Shown: positions 16,304 to 25,195 of the stretch, piece by piece
Numbering within the stretch: position 1 is the stretch's first letter
How the letters are laid out: every line of letters starts with the position of its first letter
From: Onishia niordana
Lineage (GTDB): Bacteria; Pseudomonadota; Gammaproteobacteria; Pseudomonadales; Halomonadaceae
Direction of reading: 5' to 3'
Assembly: GCF_004798965.1 (NCBI RefSeq)
Contig: NZ_SDSD01000011.1
Coordinates: 1-64,000, forward strand
Length of the DNA: 64,000 nucleotides
The notes under the pieces: generated by a model
What the model was told of the DNA's origin: nothing
Seen by the model: only the letters and a program-made list of their open reading frames with translations
The model's database searches: none
Program-made: the position numbers and the translations under genes

Positions 16304-18976
16304 GTGTCGATTCGTAACCTTGATGCCCTGTTCACCCCCTCCTCCATCGCCTTGATCGGCGCCAGCAACCGCCCAGGCTCAGTGGGCGCGGTGCTTGCCA
16401 AGAATCTGTTCGAGGGGGGCTTCGGCGGGCCGGTGATGACCGTGAACCCCCACGAGACGGCGATCCGTTCGACCCTCAACTATCACTCGGTTGCCGAGCT
16501 GCCGATCGCCCCGGATCTTGCCGTGATCTGCACCCCGCCAAATACGGTGCCGGGGCTGGTCAAGGAGCTCGGTGAACGCGGCTGTCGCGCCGCGGTGGTA
16601 ATCACCGCGGGCTTTGGCGAAGGGGATCATGCCGAGGGCCAGGCGCTCAAGCAGGCGGTGCTGGATGCGGCGCGGCCCTACCTGATGCGCATCGTCGGCC
16701 CCAACTGCCTGGGCATCATGTCGCCCCATGCTGGCATCAACGCGAGCTTCGCCCATGTCGCGCCGACGTCGGGCCATCTGGCCTTCGTCACCCAGTCCGG
16801 CGCCGTCGCCACCTCGGTACTCGACTGGGCAGAAAGCCGCGGCATCGGCTTTTCCCACATGGCGTCACTGGGTGCGATGAGCGATGTCGACTTCGGCGAC
16901 ATGCTCTATTACCTGGCGCTCGACCCGAATACCCACGCGATTCTTTTGTATGTCGAGGCGGTGAGCGAGGCGCGCAAATTCCTGTCGGCGGCGCGCATGG
17001 CCTCCCGCAACAAGCCGGTGGTGGTGGTCAAGGCCGGCCGCAGCGATGCCGGTGCCAAAGCGGCGATGTCGCATACCGGTGCGCTGGCCGGCGCCGATGC
17101 GGTCTACGACGCCGCCTTTCGCCGCGCGGGCATGCTAAGGGTCAAGACCCTCGACGAACTGTTCCAGGCCGTAGGGACCCTGGCCTCGGGCGTGAAGATC
17201 AAGGGCGACCGGCTGGCGGTACTGACCAACGGCGGTGGTATCGGCGTGCTGGCGGTGGATGAGCTTGCCGAGGGCAACGGCCGGCTGGCCGAGCTCTCCC
17301 CCGAGACACTCGCGCGCCTGGACGCTCGCTTGCCGGCCACCTGGTCCCACGGCAACCCGGTGGACATCCTCGGCGATGCCCCCGGCGAGCGTTATGTGGT
17401 GGCGCTGGAGGCGCTGATTGAGGCCAATGACGCCGATGCCATTCTGATCATCAACTGCCCGACCGCCGTGGCCGACAGCTACGAGGCCGCCCAGACGGTG
17501 ATCAACACGCTGCATACCCGCCACCTGCCGGTACTCAGCTGTTGGCTTGGCGAGGCCGCCGGGGCCAAGGCACGCCAGCTCTTCGCCGACCGCCGCCTGC
17601 CCTTCTACGACACCCCCGAACAAGCGGTGCAGGCCTTCGCCCACCTGTGGCAGCACCAGCGAAACCATAAACTGCTGATGGAGACACCTCCAGCAGTGAC
17701 AGACCTGCCCGAGGACGCGCCGGCCAAGGCCAACGCGATCATCGACACGGTACTCGCCGACGGCCGTGAAGTGCTTACCGAGCCCGAAGCCAGCGCCCTG
17801 CTGGCGGCCTTCAGCCTGCCGGTGGTACCCGCCCGTCAGGCCCAGAACGGCGACGAAGCCGCCGCCCTTGCTGCCGAGATGGGCTTTCCCGCGGTGGTGA
17901 AGATCCTCTCGAAAGACATCAGTCACAAATCGGATGCTGGCGGCGTGAAAACGGATCTGACATCGGCCGAGGCCGTTCGCCAGGCAAGCGACGACATGCT
18001 AGCGCGGATTCGCCAGTCGATGCCCGAGGCACGTATTGAAGGCGTCAACGTGCAGCCGATGATCCGCCGTCCCGGCGCGTTCGAGCTGATCCTCGGGGTC
18101 GCCGAGGACCCGATCTTTGGCCCGGTGATCCTGTTCGGCCAGGGCGGCACGGCGGTGGAAGTCATCGGCGACCGGGTGATCGGCCTGCCGCCCCTGAATC
18201 CCTTGCTGGCCCGGGAGATGATCGAGCGGACCCAGATAGCCCGGCTGCTCAAGGGCTACCGCGACCGCCCCGCCGTCGATATCGAAGCCATCGTGCTGGC
18301 GCTGGTCAAGCTGTCGCAGCTGGTCATCCGCCTGCCGCGGGTCGTGTCGCTGGACATCAACCCGTTACTGGCCGATTCAGGTGGGGTGATCGCCCTGGAT
18401 GCGCGCGTGGTGGTGCGCGAGGCCAGCGAACCACGCGCCCCCATGACCATCCGCCCCTATCCACGGGAGCTTGCGCACGACATCGTCACTCAAGCGGGCC
18501 AACATTATCACCTGCGCCCGATTCGCCCCGAGGACGAGAATGCACTGGTGGAGATGCTCAAGCGCTCCGAACACCATGACGTGCGTCTGCGCTTCTTTGC
18601 CGCTATCCAGCGCTTCGATCATGCCTTCGCCGCGCGCCTGACCCAGCTCGATTACGACCGCGAGATGGCCTTCATCGCCCAACCGCAGGACGCCGAGAGC
18701 ATGCTCGGTGCCGTGCACCTGATCGCCGACCCCGACCTGGAGCGGGCCGAATTCGCAGTGATGGTGAGAAGCGACAAGAAACACTCGGGACTTGGCTACT
18801 GCCTGATGCAGGCGATACTCGACCATGCACGCCGAATGGGCATCACCTGGGTCGAAGGGGAGGTCATGCTGGAGAACCAGGCCATGCGAGGCATGGCCAG
18901 AGAGCTCGGCTTCAAGGAACAGCCACTGGAAGAGGGAGCCGACTCGGTCGCCCTGTCATTGAAGCTCGACCATTAA
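16304..18976 (+). CDS. Acyl-CoA synthetase (NDP-forming) fused to a GNAT acetyltransferase (Pat/YfiQ type)
   Basis: 890 residues from GTG with AAAGGAAA upstream. The order is: CoA-binding Rossmann domain (about 1-130; GASNRPGSVG), succinyl-CoA-ligase-like domains (about 145-460; VGPNCLGI, SHTGALAG with the conserved His), an ATP-grasp domain (about 490-705; VKILSKDISHKSDAGGV) and a C-terminal GNAT domain (about 730-885; the acetyl-CoA loop near HSGLGYCLM). The architecture matches the protein lysine acetyltransferase Pat, which acetylates and inactivates acetyl-CoA synthetase and other enzymes. Whether the synthetase half is active cannot be told; in Salmonella Pat it is not. Monocistronic. 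Confidence 0.9.
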   Translation: MSIRNLDALFTPSSIALIGASNRPGSVGAVLAKNLFEGGFGGPVMTVNPHETAIRSTLNYHSVAELPIAPDLAVICTPPNTVPGLVKELGERGCRAAVVITAGFGEGDHAEGQALKQAVLDAARPYLMRIVGPNCLGIMSPHAGINASFAHVAPTSGHLAFVTQSGAVATSVLDWAESRGIGFSHMASLGAMSDVDFGDMLYYLALDPNTHAILLYVEAVSEARKFLSAARMASRNKPVVVVKAGRSDAGAKAAMSHTGALAGADAVYDAAFRRAGMLRVKTLDELFQAVGTLASGVKIKGDRLAVLTNGGGIGVLAVDELAEGNGRLAELSPETLARLDARLPATWSHGNPVDILGDAPGERYVVALEALIEANDADAILIINCPTAVADSYEAAQTVINTLHTRHLPVLSCWLGEAAGAKARQLFADRRLPFYDTPEQAVQAFAHLWQHQRNHKLLMETPPAVTDLPEDAPAKANAIIDTVLADGREVLTEPEASALLAAFSLPVVPARQAQNGDEAAALAAEMGFPAVVKILSKDISHKSDAGGVKTDLTSAEAVRQASDDMLARIRQSMPEARIEGVNVQPMIRRPGAFELILGVAEDPIFGPVILFGQGGTAVEVIGDRVIGLPPLNPLLAREMIERTQIARLLKGYRDRPAVDIEAIVLALVKLSQLVIRLPRVVSLDINPLLADSGGVIALDARVVVREASEPRAPMTIRPYPRELAHDIVTQAGQHYHLRPIRPEDENALVEMLKRSEHHDVRLRFFAAIQRFDHAFAARLTQLDYDREMAFIAQPQDAESMLGAVHLIADPDLERAEFAVMVRSDKKHSGLGYCLMQAILDHARRMGITWVEGEVMLENQAMRGMARELGFKEQPLEEGADSVALSLKLDH

Positions 18977-18982
18977 TTTCCC

Positions 18983-19036
18983 AGGCGCCCCCAGGACAAT
19001 GTGTCAGGCAGCGACACTGAACCTGCCGGGGCGCCT
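18983..19036. terminator. Branched hairpin between convergent genes
   Basis: AGGCGCCCC (18983-18991) pairs perfectly with GGGGCGCCT (19028-19036). Inside the loop GTGTC and GACAC make a second stem. No long T-tract follows on either strand. It may serve as a bidirectional transcript end for the Pat-like and YrhK genes. Confidence 0.45.
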
Positions 19037-19126
19037 CACTGACTATTCAAGCGTATTTTTCAATTACGGTTTTCAAGGCCGATTTTCAAGCACGGCCTAG
19101 GCCCAGCGTGGAAATGCTGGACACCC

Positions 19127-19417
19127 TCAGCCATCGCTGTGCATGTCGTCCCAGTGGTTGTCTGGCATGCGCTGCAGATGAAGGTGGCGGGCCAGGCGGA
19201 TCGCCGGGCGTACCAGAAACTGGAAGCTGCCAATGATGAACATCCAGATCGCCAGGTGCTCCTGGGAGGGGTACAGGAACAGGACACTGCCGGCCAGGAA
19301 CCACAGCGCGATCAGCACATCGTTGAAGATGCTCAGCGCCTCATAGCGCTGACGGATGATCAGCTCCTCGTGCCCCAGGTGAAGAGTGAGCGAGTTGTCG
19401 GGCTGTTGCTCGGCCAT
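19127..19417 (-). CDS. YrhK-domain membrane protein
   Basis: 96 residues, AGGAG before the ATG. The YrhK pattern is clear: ELIIRQRYEALSIFND followed by two membrane segments (about 33-50, LIALWFLAGSVLFLY, and 58-75, AIWMFIIGSFQFLV). The C-terminus is polar and histidine-rich. The function of the family is unknown. It lies 39 bases downstream of dbpA on the same strand and may be co-transcribed with it. Confidence 0.82.
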   Translation of the reverse strand: MAEQQPDNSLTLHLGHEELIIRQRYEALSIFNDVLIALWFLAGSVLFLYPSQEHLAIWMFIIGSFQFLVRPAIRLARHLHLQRMPDNHWDDMHSDG

Positions 19418-19456
19418 GCGGACTCCTGATAGCGGTGAGAATCAAAATTCGGGTGC

Positions 19457-20848
19457 TTAGTCGTTGACCCGCCGAGCGCGGAACGAGCGTCCCTTCAGCT
19501 TGCCGTTGGCAAGCTGCTCAAGGGCCGCCTTGGCCTGTTCGCGGCGAACGGCAACGAAGGTGCTGCGCTCAAGCACCTTGATCTTGCCTACCGCATCGCC
19601 CTTAAGGCCCCCTTCGCCGGTCAGGGCACCGAGGATATCGCCAGGACGCACCTTCTGCTTGCGGCCACCGTCGATCTGCAGCGTCACCATCGGTGCCGAG
19701 GCAGGCGCCTCGGTGAGCGCCTGACGTGGCGGCAGTTTCTCTGGCTCAAAGGTTTCGCCAAGCCGCTCGCCCAGCTTCTCCAGGCGAAAGGCTTCCCGCG
19801 GACCATAGAGCGTACAGGCCATGCCGCTACCCCCGGCCCGGCCAGTACGGCCGATGCGATGCACATGCACTTCGAGCTCACGGGCGATGCCATAGTTGAA
19901 GACTGCATCCAGGGCGTCGATATCCAGGCCACGGGCGGCCACATCGGTGGCGACCAGGATGGAGGCGCTCTGGTTGGCAAACAGCACCAGCGTACGATCC
20001 CGGTCGCGTTGCTCGAGATCGCCATGCAGCGCCAGGGCGCTGAAGCCGTGGTCGCAGAGCGCCTCGGCGACGTCGCGAGTCTCACGCTTGGTGTTGCAGA
20101 ACACCACACTGGTGGCGGGGCGGTGAGTCAACAGCAACAACCGTAACGCCTCGAAACGCGCATCCTCGTCATCGACCCGGTAGAAGTGCTGACGAATGCT
20201 CGTGCTGTCATGGGTCGATTCCACCTCGACAGTGACCGGCTCGCGCATCAGCGACTCGGCGATCGGGCGAATGGCGTCGGTATAGGTGGCGCTGAACAGC
20301 AGCGTCTGGCGATCTTTGGGGGTGTCGCCGATGATCGCTTCCAGCGCGTCCTTGAAGCCCATGTCGAGCATGCGATCCGCTTCATCGAGCACCAGCGTCG
20401 AGAGGGCATCGAGCGTGAGCGTGCCCTTGCGCAGATGCTCCTCTACGCGCCCGGGAGTGCCGACGATCAAGTGAGCACCGTGCTCCAGCGAGCCGCGCTG
20501 CGGACCGAAGGGAGCCCCACCGCACAGGGTCAGCACCTTGACGTTGGGCAGGCCGCGGGCCAGGCGTCGCAGCTCACCGGCCACCTGATCGGCAAGTTCA
20601 CGTGTCGGGCACAGCACCAGTCCCTGCACGTCCAGGCGCGCAACCGAGAGCCTGGACAGCAGGCAAAGGCCGAAAGCCGCGGTCTTGCCTGAACCGGTCT
20701 TGCCACGCCCGATCACGTCACGCCCTTCAAGCATCGGCGGCAGGCTCTGGGCCTGGATCGGCGTCATGGCGTGGTAGCCCAGCGCGTCGAGATTGGTCAG
20801 CAGCGCATCGGCTAACGGCAAGCGCGCAAAGGAGGTGGCATCAGACAC
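19457..20848 (-). CDS. dbpA: ATP-dependent RNA helicase DbpA
   Basis: 463 residues from GTG. DEAD-box motifs are in order: Q motif YHAMTPIQAQSLP, Walker A GKTGSGKT (about 49-56), PTRELA, TPGR, DEAD in LVLDEADRML, SAT, and HRIGRTGRAG near residue 330. The last ~75 residues form the DbpA RNA-binding domain (VTLQIDGGRKQKVRPGDILGALTGEGG-type start), which in E. coli targets hairpin 92 of 23S rRNA. Role: 50S subunit assembly. Confidence 0.95.
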   Translation of the reverse strand: MSDATSFARLPLADALLTNLDALGYHAMTPIQAQSLPPMLEGRDVIGRGKTGSGKTAAFGLCLLSRLSVARLDVQGLVLCPTRELADQVAGELRRLARGLPNVKVLTLCGGAPFGPQRGSLEHGAHLIVGTPGRVEEHLRKGTLTLDALSTLVLDEADRMLDMGFKDALEAIIGDTPKDRQTLLFSATYTDAIRPIAESLMREPVTVEVESTHDSTSIRQHFYRVDDEDARFEALRLLLLTHRPATSVVFCNTKRETRDVAEALCDHGFSALALHGDLEQRDRDRTLVLFANQSASILVATDVAARGLDIDALDAVFNYGIARELEVHVHRIGRTGRAGGSGMACTLYGPREAFRLEKLGERLGETFEPEKLPPRQALTEAPASAPMVTLQIDGGRKQKVRPGDILGALTGEGGLKGDAVGKIKVLERSTFVAVRREQAKAALEQLANGKLKGRSFRARRVND

Positions 20849-21015
20849 GGTGGGCGGTCCTTGAAAGCGGAATAATAGCGAGCGGGCAGGATACCAGACC
20901 CTTGCCGTGATCGTCTGGAAACCAAGCCGCTTCTCGCAACAGGAAATACCCCTGTTACCGATTTCGGTTGTTCAGTAAGATTTCCGCTTCGACCACGACG
21001 CAACAGGATGACACG

Positions 21016-21732
21016 ATGGGCAGGGCCTTCCAGAACCGCAAGGAATCCATGGCCAAGACGGCCGACGCGAAAACCAAGGTCTACAGCAAGTACGGCCGCG
21101 AGATTTACGTGGTCGCCAAGTCGGGTGGTACCGACCCCAGCAGCAACTTGTCGCTGCGCGGCCTGATCGAGCGTGCCAAGAAGGATCAGGTACCCTCGCA
21201 CGTGATCGACAAGGCGCTGGACAAGGCCGCCGGCGCCGGTGGCGAGGACTTCGCCGCAGCCCGCTACGAAGGCTTCGGCCCGGCCAGCTGCATGATCATC
21301 GTCGAGTGCCTCACCGATAACCCCAACCGCACCTTCGGCGATGTTCGCAACGCCTTCAACAAGGGCAAGGGCAAGATCGGCACACCGGGCAGCGTCAGCC
21401 ACATGTTCGACCACTGCGCGATCCTGCGTTTTGCGGCCGAGGACGAGGAAAGTGTGCTGGAGTCGCTGATGGAGGCCGATGTCGACGTGACCGATATCGA
21501 AAACGAAGACGGCCACATCACCGTTTTCGCGCCGCACACCGAGTATGCCAAGGCCAAGCAGGCACTGCTCGACGCTTATGGCGAGATCGAATTCGACGTC
21601 GATGACATTCAGTTCCTGCCCCAGACCCATACGCCGGTCGAGGGCGATGACGTGGCGCCGTTCGAGAAGCTGCTCGACATGCTCAACGATCTGGATGACG
21701 TGCAAAACATCTACCACAACGCCGAGCTTTAA
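21016..21732 (+). CDS. YebC/PmpR family protein, YeeN type
   Basis: 238 residues from the ATG at 21016 (CAGGATGACACG upstream); it begins [14 protein letters not shown] as in the family. Three-domain YebC/TACO1 fold with family blocks [15 protein letters not shown] and an acidic C-terminus ending [10 protein letters not shown]. It resembles E. coli YeeN more than YebC. YebC-type proteins were long called transcription regulators; recent work assigns them to relief of ribosome stalling at proline stretches. Divergent from dbpA, followed by a strong terminator. Confidence 0.9.
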   Translation: MGRAFQNRKESMAKTADAKTKVYSKYGREIYVVAKSGGTDPSSNLSLRGLIERAKKDQVPSHVIDKALDKAAGAGGEDFAAARYEGFGPASCMIIVECLTDNPNRTFGDVRNAFNKGKGKIGTPGSVSHMFDHCAILRFAAEDEESVLESLMEADVDVTDIENEDGHITVFAPHTEYAKAKQALLDAYGEIEFDVDDIQFLPQTHTPVEGDDVAPFEKLLDMLNDLDDVQNIYHNAEL

Positions 21733-21739
21733 ACCGTTG

Positions 21740-21780
21740 GCGCCGGGCGTTGCGGCCCGGCGCTTTCTCCCGCTTTTTCG
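21740..21780 (+). terminator. Rho-independent terminator of the yebC-type gene
   Basis: GCGCCGGGC (21740-21748) and GCCCGGCGC (21755-21763) form a 9-bp stem around GTTGCG, followed by TTTCTCCCGCTTTTT. Confidence 0.85.
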
Positions 21781-21848
21781 CCACCACTGTCGAGCTACAC
21801 TCTTGAGCTATACTCTCGAGCTAACAGCGGCTAGCGAGATGGCAGCGG

Positions 21849-23576
21849 CTAGGTGAGCTCGCGAAACAGGATCACATAGCGCGTCCTGCCGTCGCGACTG
21901 ACGCCGTGCGCTGTCATATGCACCTTGCACATCTGACCGTCACGTCGCTCAAACGCGCATTCCTTTTCCAGTCGCCGCCCCTGGTCAAGCAGGTCAATCA
22001 GGTCGGGCTTCATCATCAGGAACAGCCGCATGGCCGAGCCGGCCTGCTCTCTGGGGAAGCCACTCATCTCCACAAAGGCGCTGTTGGAAATCAATACCTG
22101 CTGGTGCTCATCAAGCACGATGGCTGCATCGCGCGTCTCGGCCAGTACTTCCTTGGCCAGGCCTAACTCCTCCACGGTCTGCTCCGTGTCGGTGATATCG
22201 GTGGCGATACCGCCGATCAGGTAAGGCTTGCCGTGATCATCGGTGATCGGGAACTTGCTAAAAAGAAAGCTTCTCTCCCCCGAGCGTGTCTTGAGGACCT
22301 GTCTGTATTTGACTGGCTCACCGCTGCGCAACACCTGATCATCCATCGTCAGTACATGCTCCATGCCTTCATTATCGAGCACTTCCCACATCGGACGTCC
22401 TACCAGCTGCTGCGGTGTCGTGTTCAACACCTTGGCATATTGCTGGTTAACCAGGCAGTAGTGGTGATCCAGGTCCTTGAGAAAGATCAGGTCGGGAGAG
22501 TGGTCGATGATCTCCTCCAGGTACCGGTCGCGTTCGTGGATGCGATACAGCATCTGCTCGAAGGCCCGCCCGACGCGGGTAAACTCCTCGAAACGCCCGC
22601 CGGTAAAAGGCTTGGGCGTGCCACCCTCCGGCACTTGCTCGGCATAGCGCGTCAGGTTACCCAGCGCACTGGCCGTCAATCGGTTGATCACGACCATCAT
22701 GATGACGCCAAGCGCCACCACCATCAGCGTGGCGTAGCCCAGGTTGGTGATATAGGCATCACGCAGGGCGTCATAGCTATCGCTCGGCAGCATCGTGTAG
22801 ACCCGATAGTCATCGCTTCTGCCGACCTTGAGCACATGCTCGCGCAGGATGCCCGCTGAGGTAATACGCACCTCATCGGCGGCCTTTAGCTCCTCGAGCT
22901 CCGGCAACGGGCTTTCACCGCGCTGCAGCGCATCAAGCGTTGTGCCCTCGTGTTTCAGTGCGATCACGCGCGCGCCGAACAGCGACTGCAGCTCGTTGAG
23001 TATCCAGAAGTTGTCGTTAAGCATGACGAAGGTATGCAGCCGGCCGACCACCTCGCCAAGTGTCGGCTCGACTACCGGCAGCGTCAGGCGCAGCAGACTG
23101 TAGTGCCGGCTTTCCGCATCACTACCAGTATCAGCATTCACCGTGACCCAATGCCCCAGCCAAGGCGCTTGCTGGCTGAGCGCCTCGAGCGGCAGTTCCA
23201 GGTTCAGCAAGCTGACATTGCGCACGGCATCGAATTCATCTTCGTGCTCGATCACCATGGCATCGATATAGCGGGAATAGCTGTCTCGCATCAGGCCCTG
23301 CATGGCCTCTTCCAGCAACCGGCTGTCATCAAGGGTCAGAGCCCGCTGCAGCGGTGCGGACTGACTGACTTCCTCGCTGTACTGACGAATGTTGCGGAAA
23401 TGACTATCGACGATGCTGTCGAGCATTCGCTGATCGCGCGCAAAGGCTCTCTCTGCTTCCTGCTGCAGCGCGTTTTCCGCCCCCATATAGGCGGTCGTCA
23501 GCAGCGTAAGCGATACCCCCACCAGCATCACCAGCACCAATACCAGCAGGAGCCTCGAGAAGCGCCAGGTCCTCAT
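21849..23576 (-). CDS. LuxQ-like membrane sensor with two PAS domains and no output domain
   Basis: 575 residues. TM1 about 8-29; periplasmic domain about 30-278; TM2 about 280-299; HAMP-like linker about 300-350; PAS1 about 352-465; PAS2 about 475-575, where the protein stops (VILFRELT). The periplasmic domain carries LuxQ-like signatures: IVDSHFRNIR (55-64) and LPVVEPTLGEVVG ... NDNF (166-190), which align with DSHF and VPVIEPKTGEVLG ... DNNF of Vibrio LuxQ. Together with the LuxP-like gene upstream this indicates an AI-2 sensing pair. In Vibrio, LuxQ continues with a histidine kinase and a receiver domain; here both are absent and the sequence downstream runs straight into the yebC terminator. 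The signal may pass to another protein by PAS interaction, or the gene may be a stable truncation. Confidence 0.8.
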   Translation of the reverse strand: MRTWRFSRLLLVLVLVMLVGVSLTLLTTAYMGAENALQQEAERAFARDQRMLDSIVDSHFRNIRQYSEEVSQSAPLQRALTLDDSRLLEEAMQGLMRDSYSRYIDAMVIEHEDEFDAVRNVSLLNLELPLEALSQQAPWLGHWVTVNADTGSDAESRHYSLLRLTLPVVEPTLGEVVGRLHTFVMLNDNFWILNELQSLFGARVIALKHEGTTLDALQRGESPLPELEELKAADEVRITSAGILREHVLKVGRSDDYRVYTMLPSDSYDALRDAYITNLGYATLMVVALGVIMMVVINRLTASALGNLTRYAEQVPEGGTPKPFTGGRFEEFTRVGRAFEQMLYRIHERDRYLEEIIDHSPDLIFLKDLDHHYCLVNQQYAKVLNTTPQQLVGRPMWEVLDNEGMEHVLTMDDQVLRSGEPVKYRQVLKTRSGERSFLFSKFPITDDHGKPYLIGGIATDITDTEQTVEELGLAKEVLAETRDAAIVLDEHQQVLISNSAFVEMSGFPREQAGSAMRLFLMMKPDLIDLLDQGRRLEKECAFERRDGQMCKVHMTAHGVSRDGRTRYVILFRELT

Positions 23577-23647
23577 TTGAGGACTCCGGGGTCAATACCT
23601 TCCTGATCATCGCGATTGATCACGCGACGGTTCGCATTCTTTTTCAT
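23573..23647 (-). CDS. 24-residue ORF coupled to both luxP-like and luxQ-like genes
   Basis: An ATG overlaps the luxP-like stop (ATGA, 23644-23647). After 24 codons, TGA overlaps the luxQ-like start (ATGA, 23573-23576). The peptide begins MKKNANRRV and is basic at its N-terminus. Such double overlap suggests translational coupling across the gap rather than a functional peptide. GGAGTCCTCAA near its end can serve as ribosome site for the luxQ-like gene. Chance occurrence cannot be excluded. Confidence 0.45.
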   Translation of the reverse strand: MKKNANRRVINRDDQEGIDPGVLK

Positions 23648-24906
23648 ATGCCACCTTCCCCTAGGTCATGATCACCTTCGAGGTCGCCACTACCCTCATC
23701 GCCGCTCTTTACATCACCCTCACCGCCACTCTTTTGTGCACTCTCATCGTCACTCTTTTGTGCACTCTCTTCTTCACTATCGGTGTCGAGGTCACTGAGC
23801 CGGAACGCCCGGCGCTCTAAATTTTCGAGGACACCCGGTGAAACCGAATGCTCGACCAGCTCGATATGCCCGGAAAAGACGTGCGGCACCTGCGACGGCG
23901 CCTGCATCAGATCCAGCTTGATGGCTTCGGCCATGGCAATACCACTGTCATCGTTCATCCGCATCACCGTCAGATCGAGCTCCCCTTGTTGAAGCGCGGC
24001 CAGTTCTGCCTTACCGCCTCCCCAACCGTTAATCAGCACATCCAGACGATCGGCTTCGCGAAGGGCACGCAGGGCGCCGAGGGCCGTATCTGTAGCGCTG
24101 GCAAAGATCATCTTGAGGTCCGGATGTTGCTTGAGTGCGACCTGCGTGGCTCGATAGGCCCTGCCGGCATCGGCATAAGTGTAGAAGGCCTCGACCTGCT
24201 CGATGCCCGGGTGCGCAGCAGCGGCCGCTTCGAAGGTGCCACCACGCATCTCGCTGACATACCCCTGCGCGGCGTAGAGCATCAGATACTTGCCATGGTA
24301 GTCGATGATTTCAAACATGCGTTCGGCAAGCAGCTTGGTGCCCTCTACATGATCAAAGCCCACATACAGGAAAGGCGGCGTTTGATGCCAATCCGCCAAT
24401 GGCGTGGTGATATTCTGCAAGATCAAACGCGTTTGCTGCTTAGCCAGGATGCGCTCGATCATTCGGCGATGAGGCAGCGCGTCCAGTGTGAAAGCCAGGT
24501 AGTCCGGTTGCCACGCCAGAGCATCGGCAAGCTGCTGCTCTTGCAGGTCCAGGTCCTCTCCGGGGCGAGAGAAGAATGTCTTGACTTCAAAAGGAATATC
24601 CAACCGTTCCAGGCGACGGGCAAGTGCCATGTCATTTCGCCGCCAATACCCCGAGACCTGCTTGCCGGGGTAGACCACCGCAATGCGGAGGGCACGTTCG
24701 GGCGGCGTGGCCAATGGCTCAGCGGGCGCCTGAACCTGAGCCGAAAACTGCGTCATCAGTGCACGCTGTTCGGGGTGGCGATCCAGGTATTCGTCGATGA
24801 GCAGATACCCCTGCGTCGCCATACTGGGTGACGCCTCGACCGACAGGCAAACAAGGCCCAACATCAGTGCCGCAACCTGAGCGAGCTTTCTGCACCACAC
24901 CCGCAT
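23644..24906 (-). CDS. LuxP-like autoinducer-2 periplasmic binding protein with repeat tail
   Basis: 420 residues with a signal peptide (about 1-25). The similarity to Vibrio LuxP is unmistakable: VVYPGKQVSGYW, LILQNITTP, FLYVGFDHVEGT, INGWGGG, TVMRMNDDSGIAMAEAIK. Residues aligned with the LuxP pocket are Gln83, Ser85, Trp88, Asn165, Arg221, Thr272, Trp295 and Arg316; only the position of LuxP Ser265 is changed (Ala271). So binding of borate-AI-2 or a close analogue is likely. Role: bind AI-2 in the periplasm and modulate the LuxQ-like partner downstream. Odd: residues 377-408 are four 8-residue repeats (SEEESAQK, SDDESAQK, SGGEGDVK, SGDEGSGD) followed by a Gly/Asp tail, absent from Vibrio LuxP. 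Naming follows family resemblance only. Confidence 0.87.
   Translation of the reverse strand: MRVWCRKLAQVAALMLGLVCLSVEASPSMATQGYLLIDEYLDRHPEQRALMTQFSAQVQAPAEPLATPPERALRIAVVYPGKQVSGYWRRNDMALARRLERLDIPFEVKTFFSRPGEDLDLQEQQLADALAWQPDYLAFTLDALPHRRMIERILAKQQTRLILQNITTPLADWHQTPPFLYVGFDHVEGTKLLAERMFEIIDYHGKYLMLYAAQGYVSEMRGGTFEAAAAAHPGIEQVEAFYTYADAGRAYRATQVALKQHPDLKMIFASATDTALGALRALREADRLDVLINGWGGGKAELAALQQGELDLTVMRMNDDSGIAMAEAIKLDLMQAPSQVPHVFSGHIELVEHSVSPGVLENLERRAFRLSDLDTDSEEESAQKSDDESAQKSGGEGDVKSGDEGSGDLEGDHDLGEGGI
23683..23778 (-). repeat. 24-bp coding tandem repeat at the 3' end of the luxP-like gene
   Basis: Four 24-base units, two of them nearly identical (CACTCTTTTGTGCACTCTC at 23727 and again at 23751 on the + strand). 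They encode the acidic 8-residue repeats of the tail and can vary in number without frameshift. Confidence 0.85.
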
Positions 24907-25040
24907 TTACCCTCTCTCCCTATGCCACGGCTGCGTCTGCGCCTGGTGCATCATGTCCTCGCCTCGATCGCCTTCACCGCAATAGCACCCACTTCGGCAA
25001 TGAATATTTGGCATGCGAACCTGCAAGATAGCGTCATGAT

Positions 25041-25063
25041 GCCGCCTTATTAGATCAGGCGGC
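25041..25063. repeat. 7-bp inverted repeat upstream of the luxP-like gene
   Basis: GCCGCCT-N9-AGGCGGC, about 135 bases upstream of the luxP-like start. It may be an operator or part of the leader. The surrounding 24907-25116 holds no gene. Confidence 0.4.
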
Positions 25064-25116
25064 GATAGTACACGACAGAGATGAACGAAGGCAGAGATGG
25101 GCTAGGCGTAGAGTAC

Positions 25117-25146
25117 AAAAACTGATGCCAGCGTCCGGCACTGGCA
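25117..25146 (-). terminator. Terminator of the MAPEG gene
   Basis: On the - strand TGCCAG-TGCCGGACG-CTGGCA is followed by TCAGTTTTTG, about 50 bases after the MAPEG stop codon. Confidence 0.6.
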
Positions 25147-25195
25147 TGTAAAAATCTCGCCCAGGCGTAAAAACAAGATCAGAGACCGCGACGGG

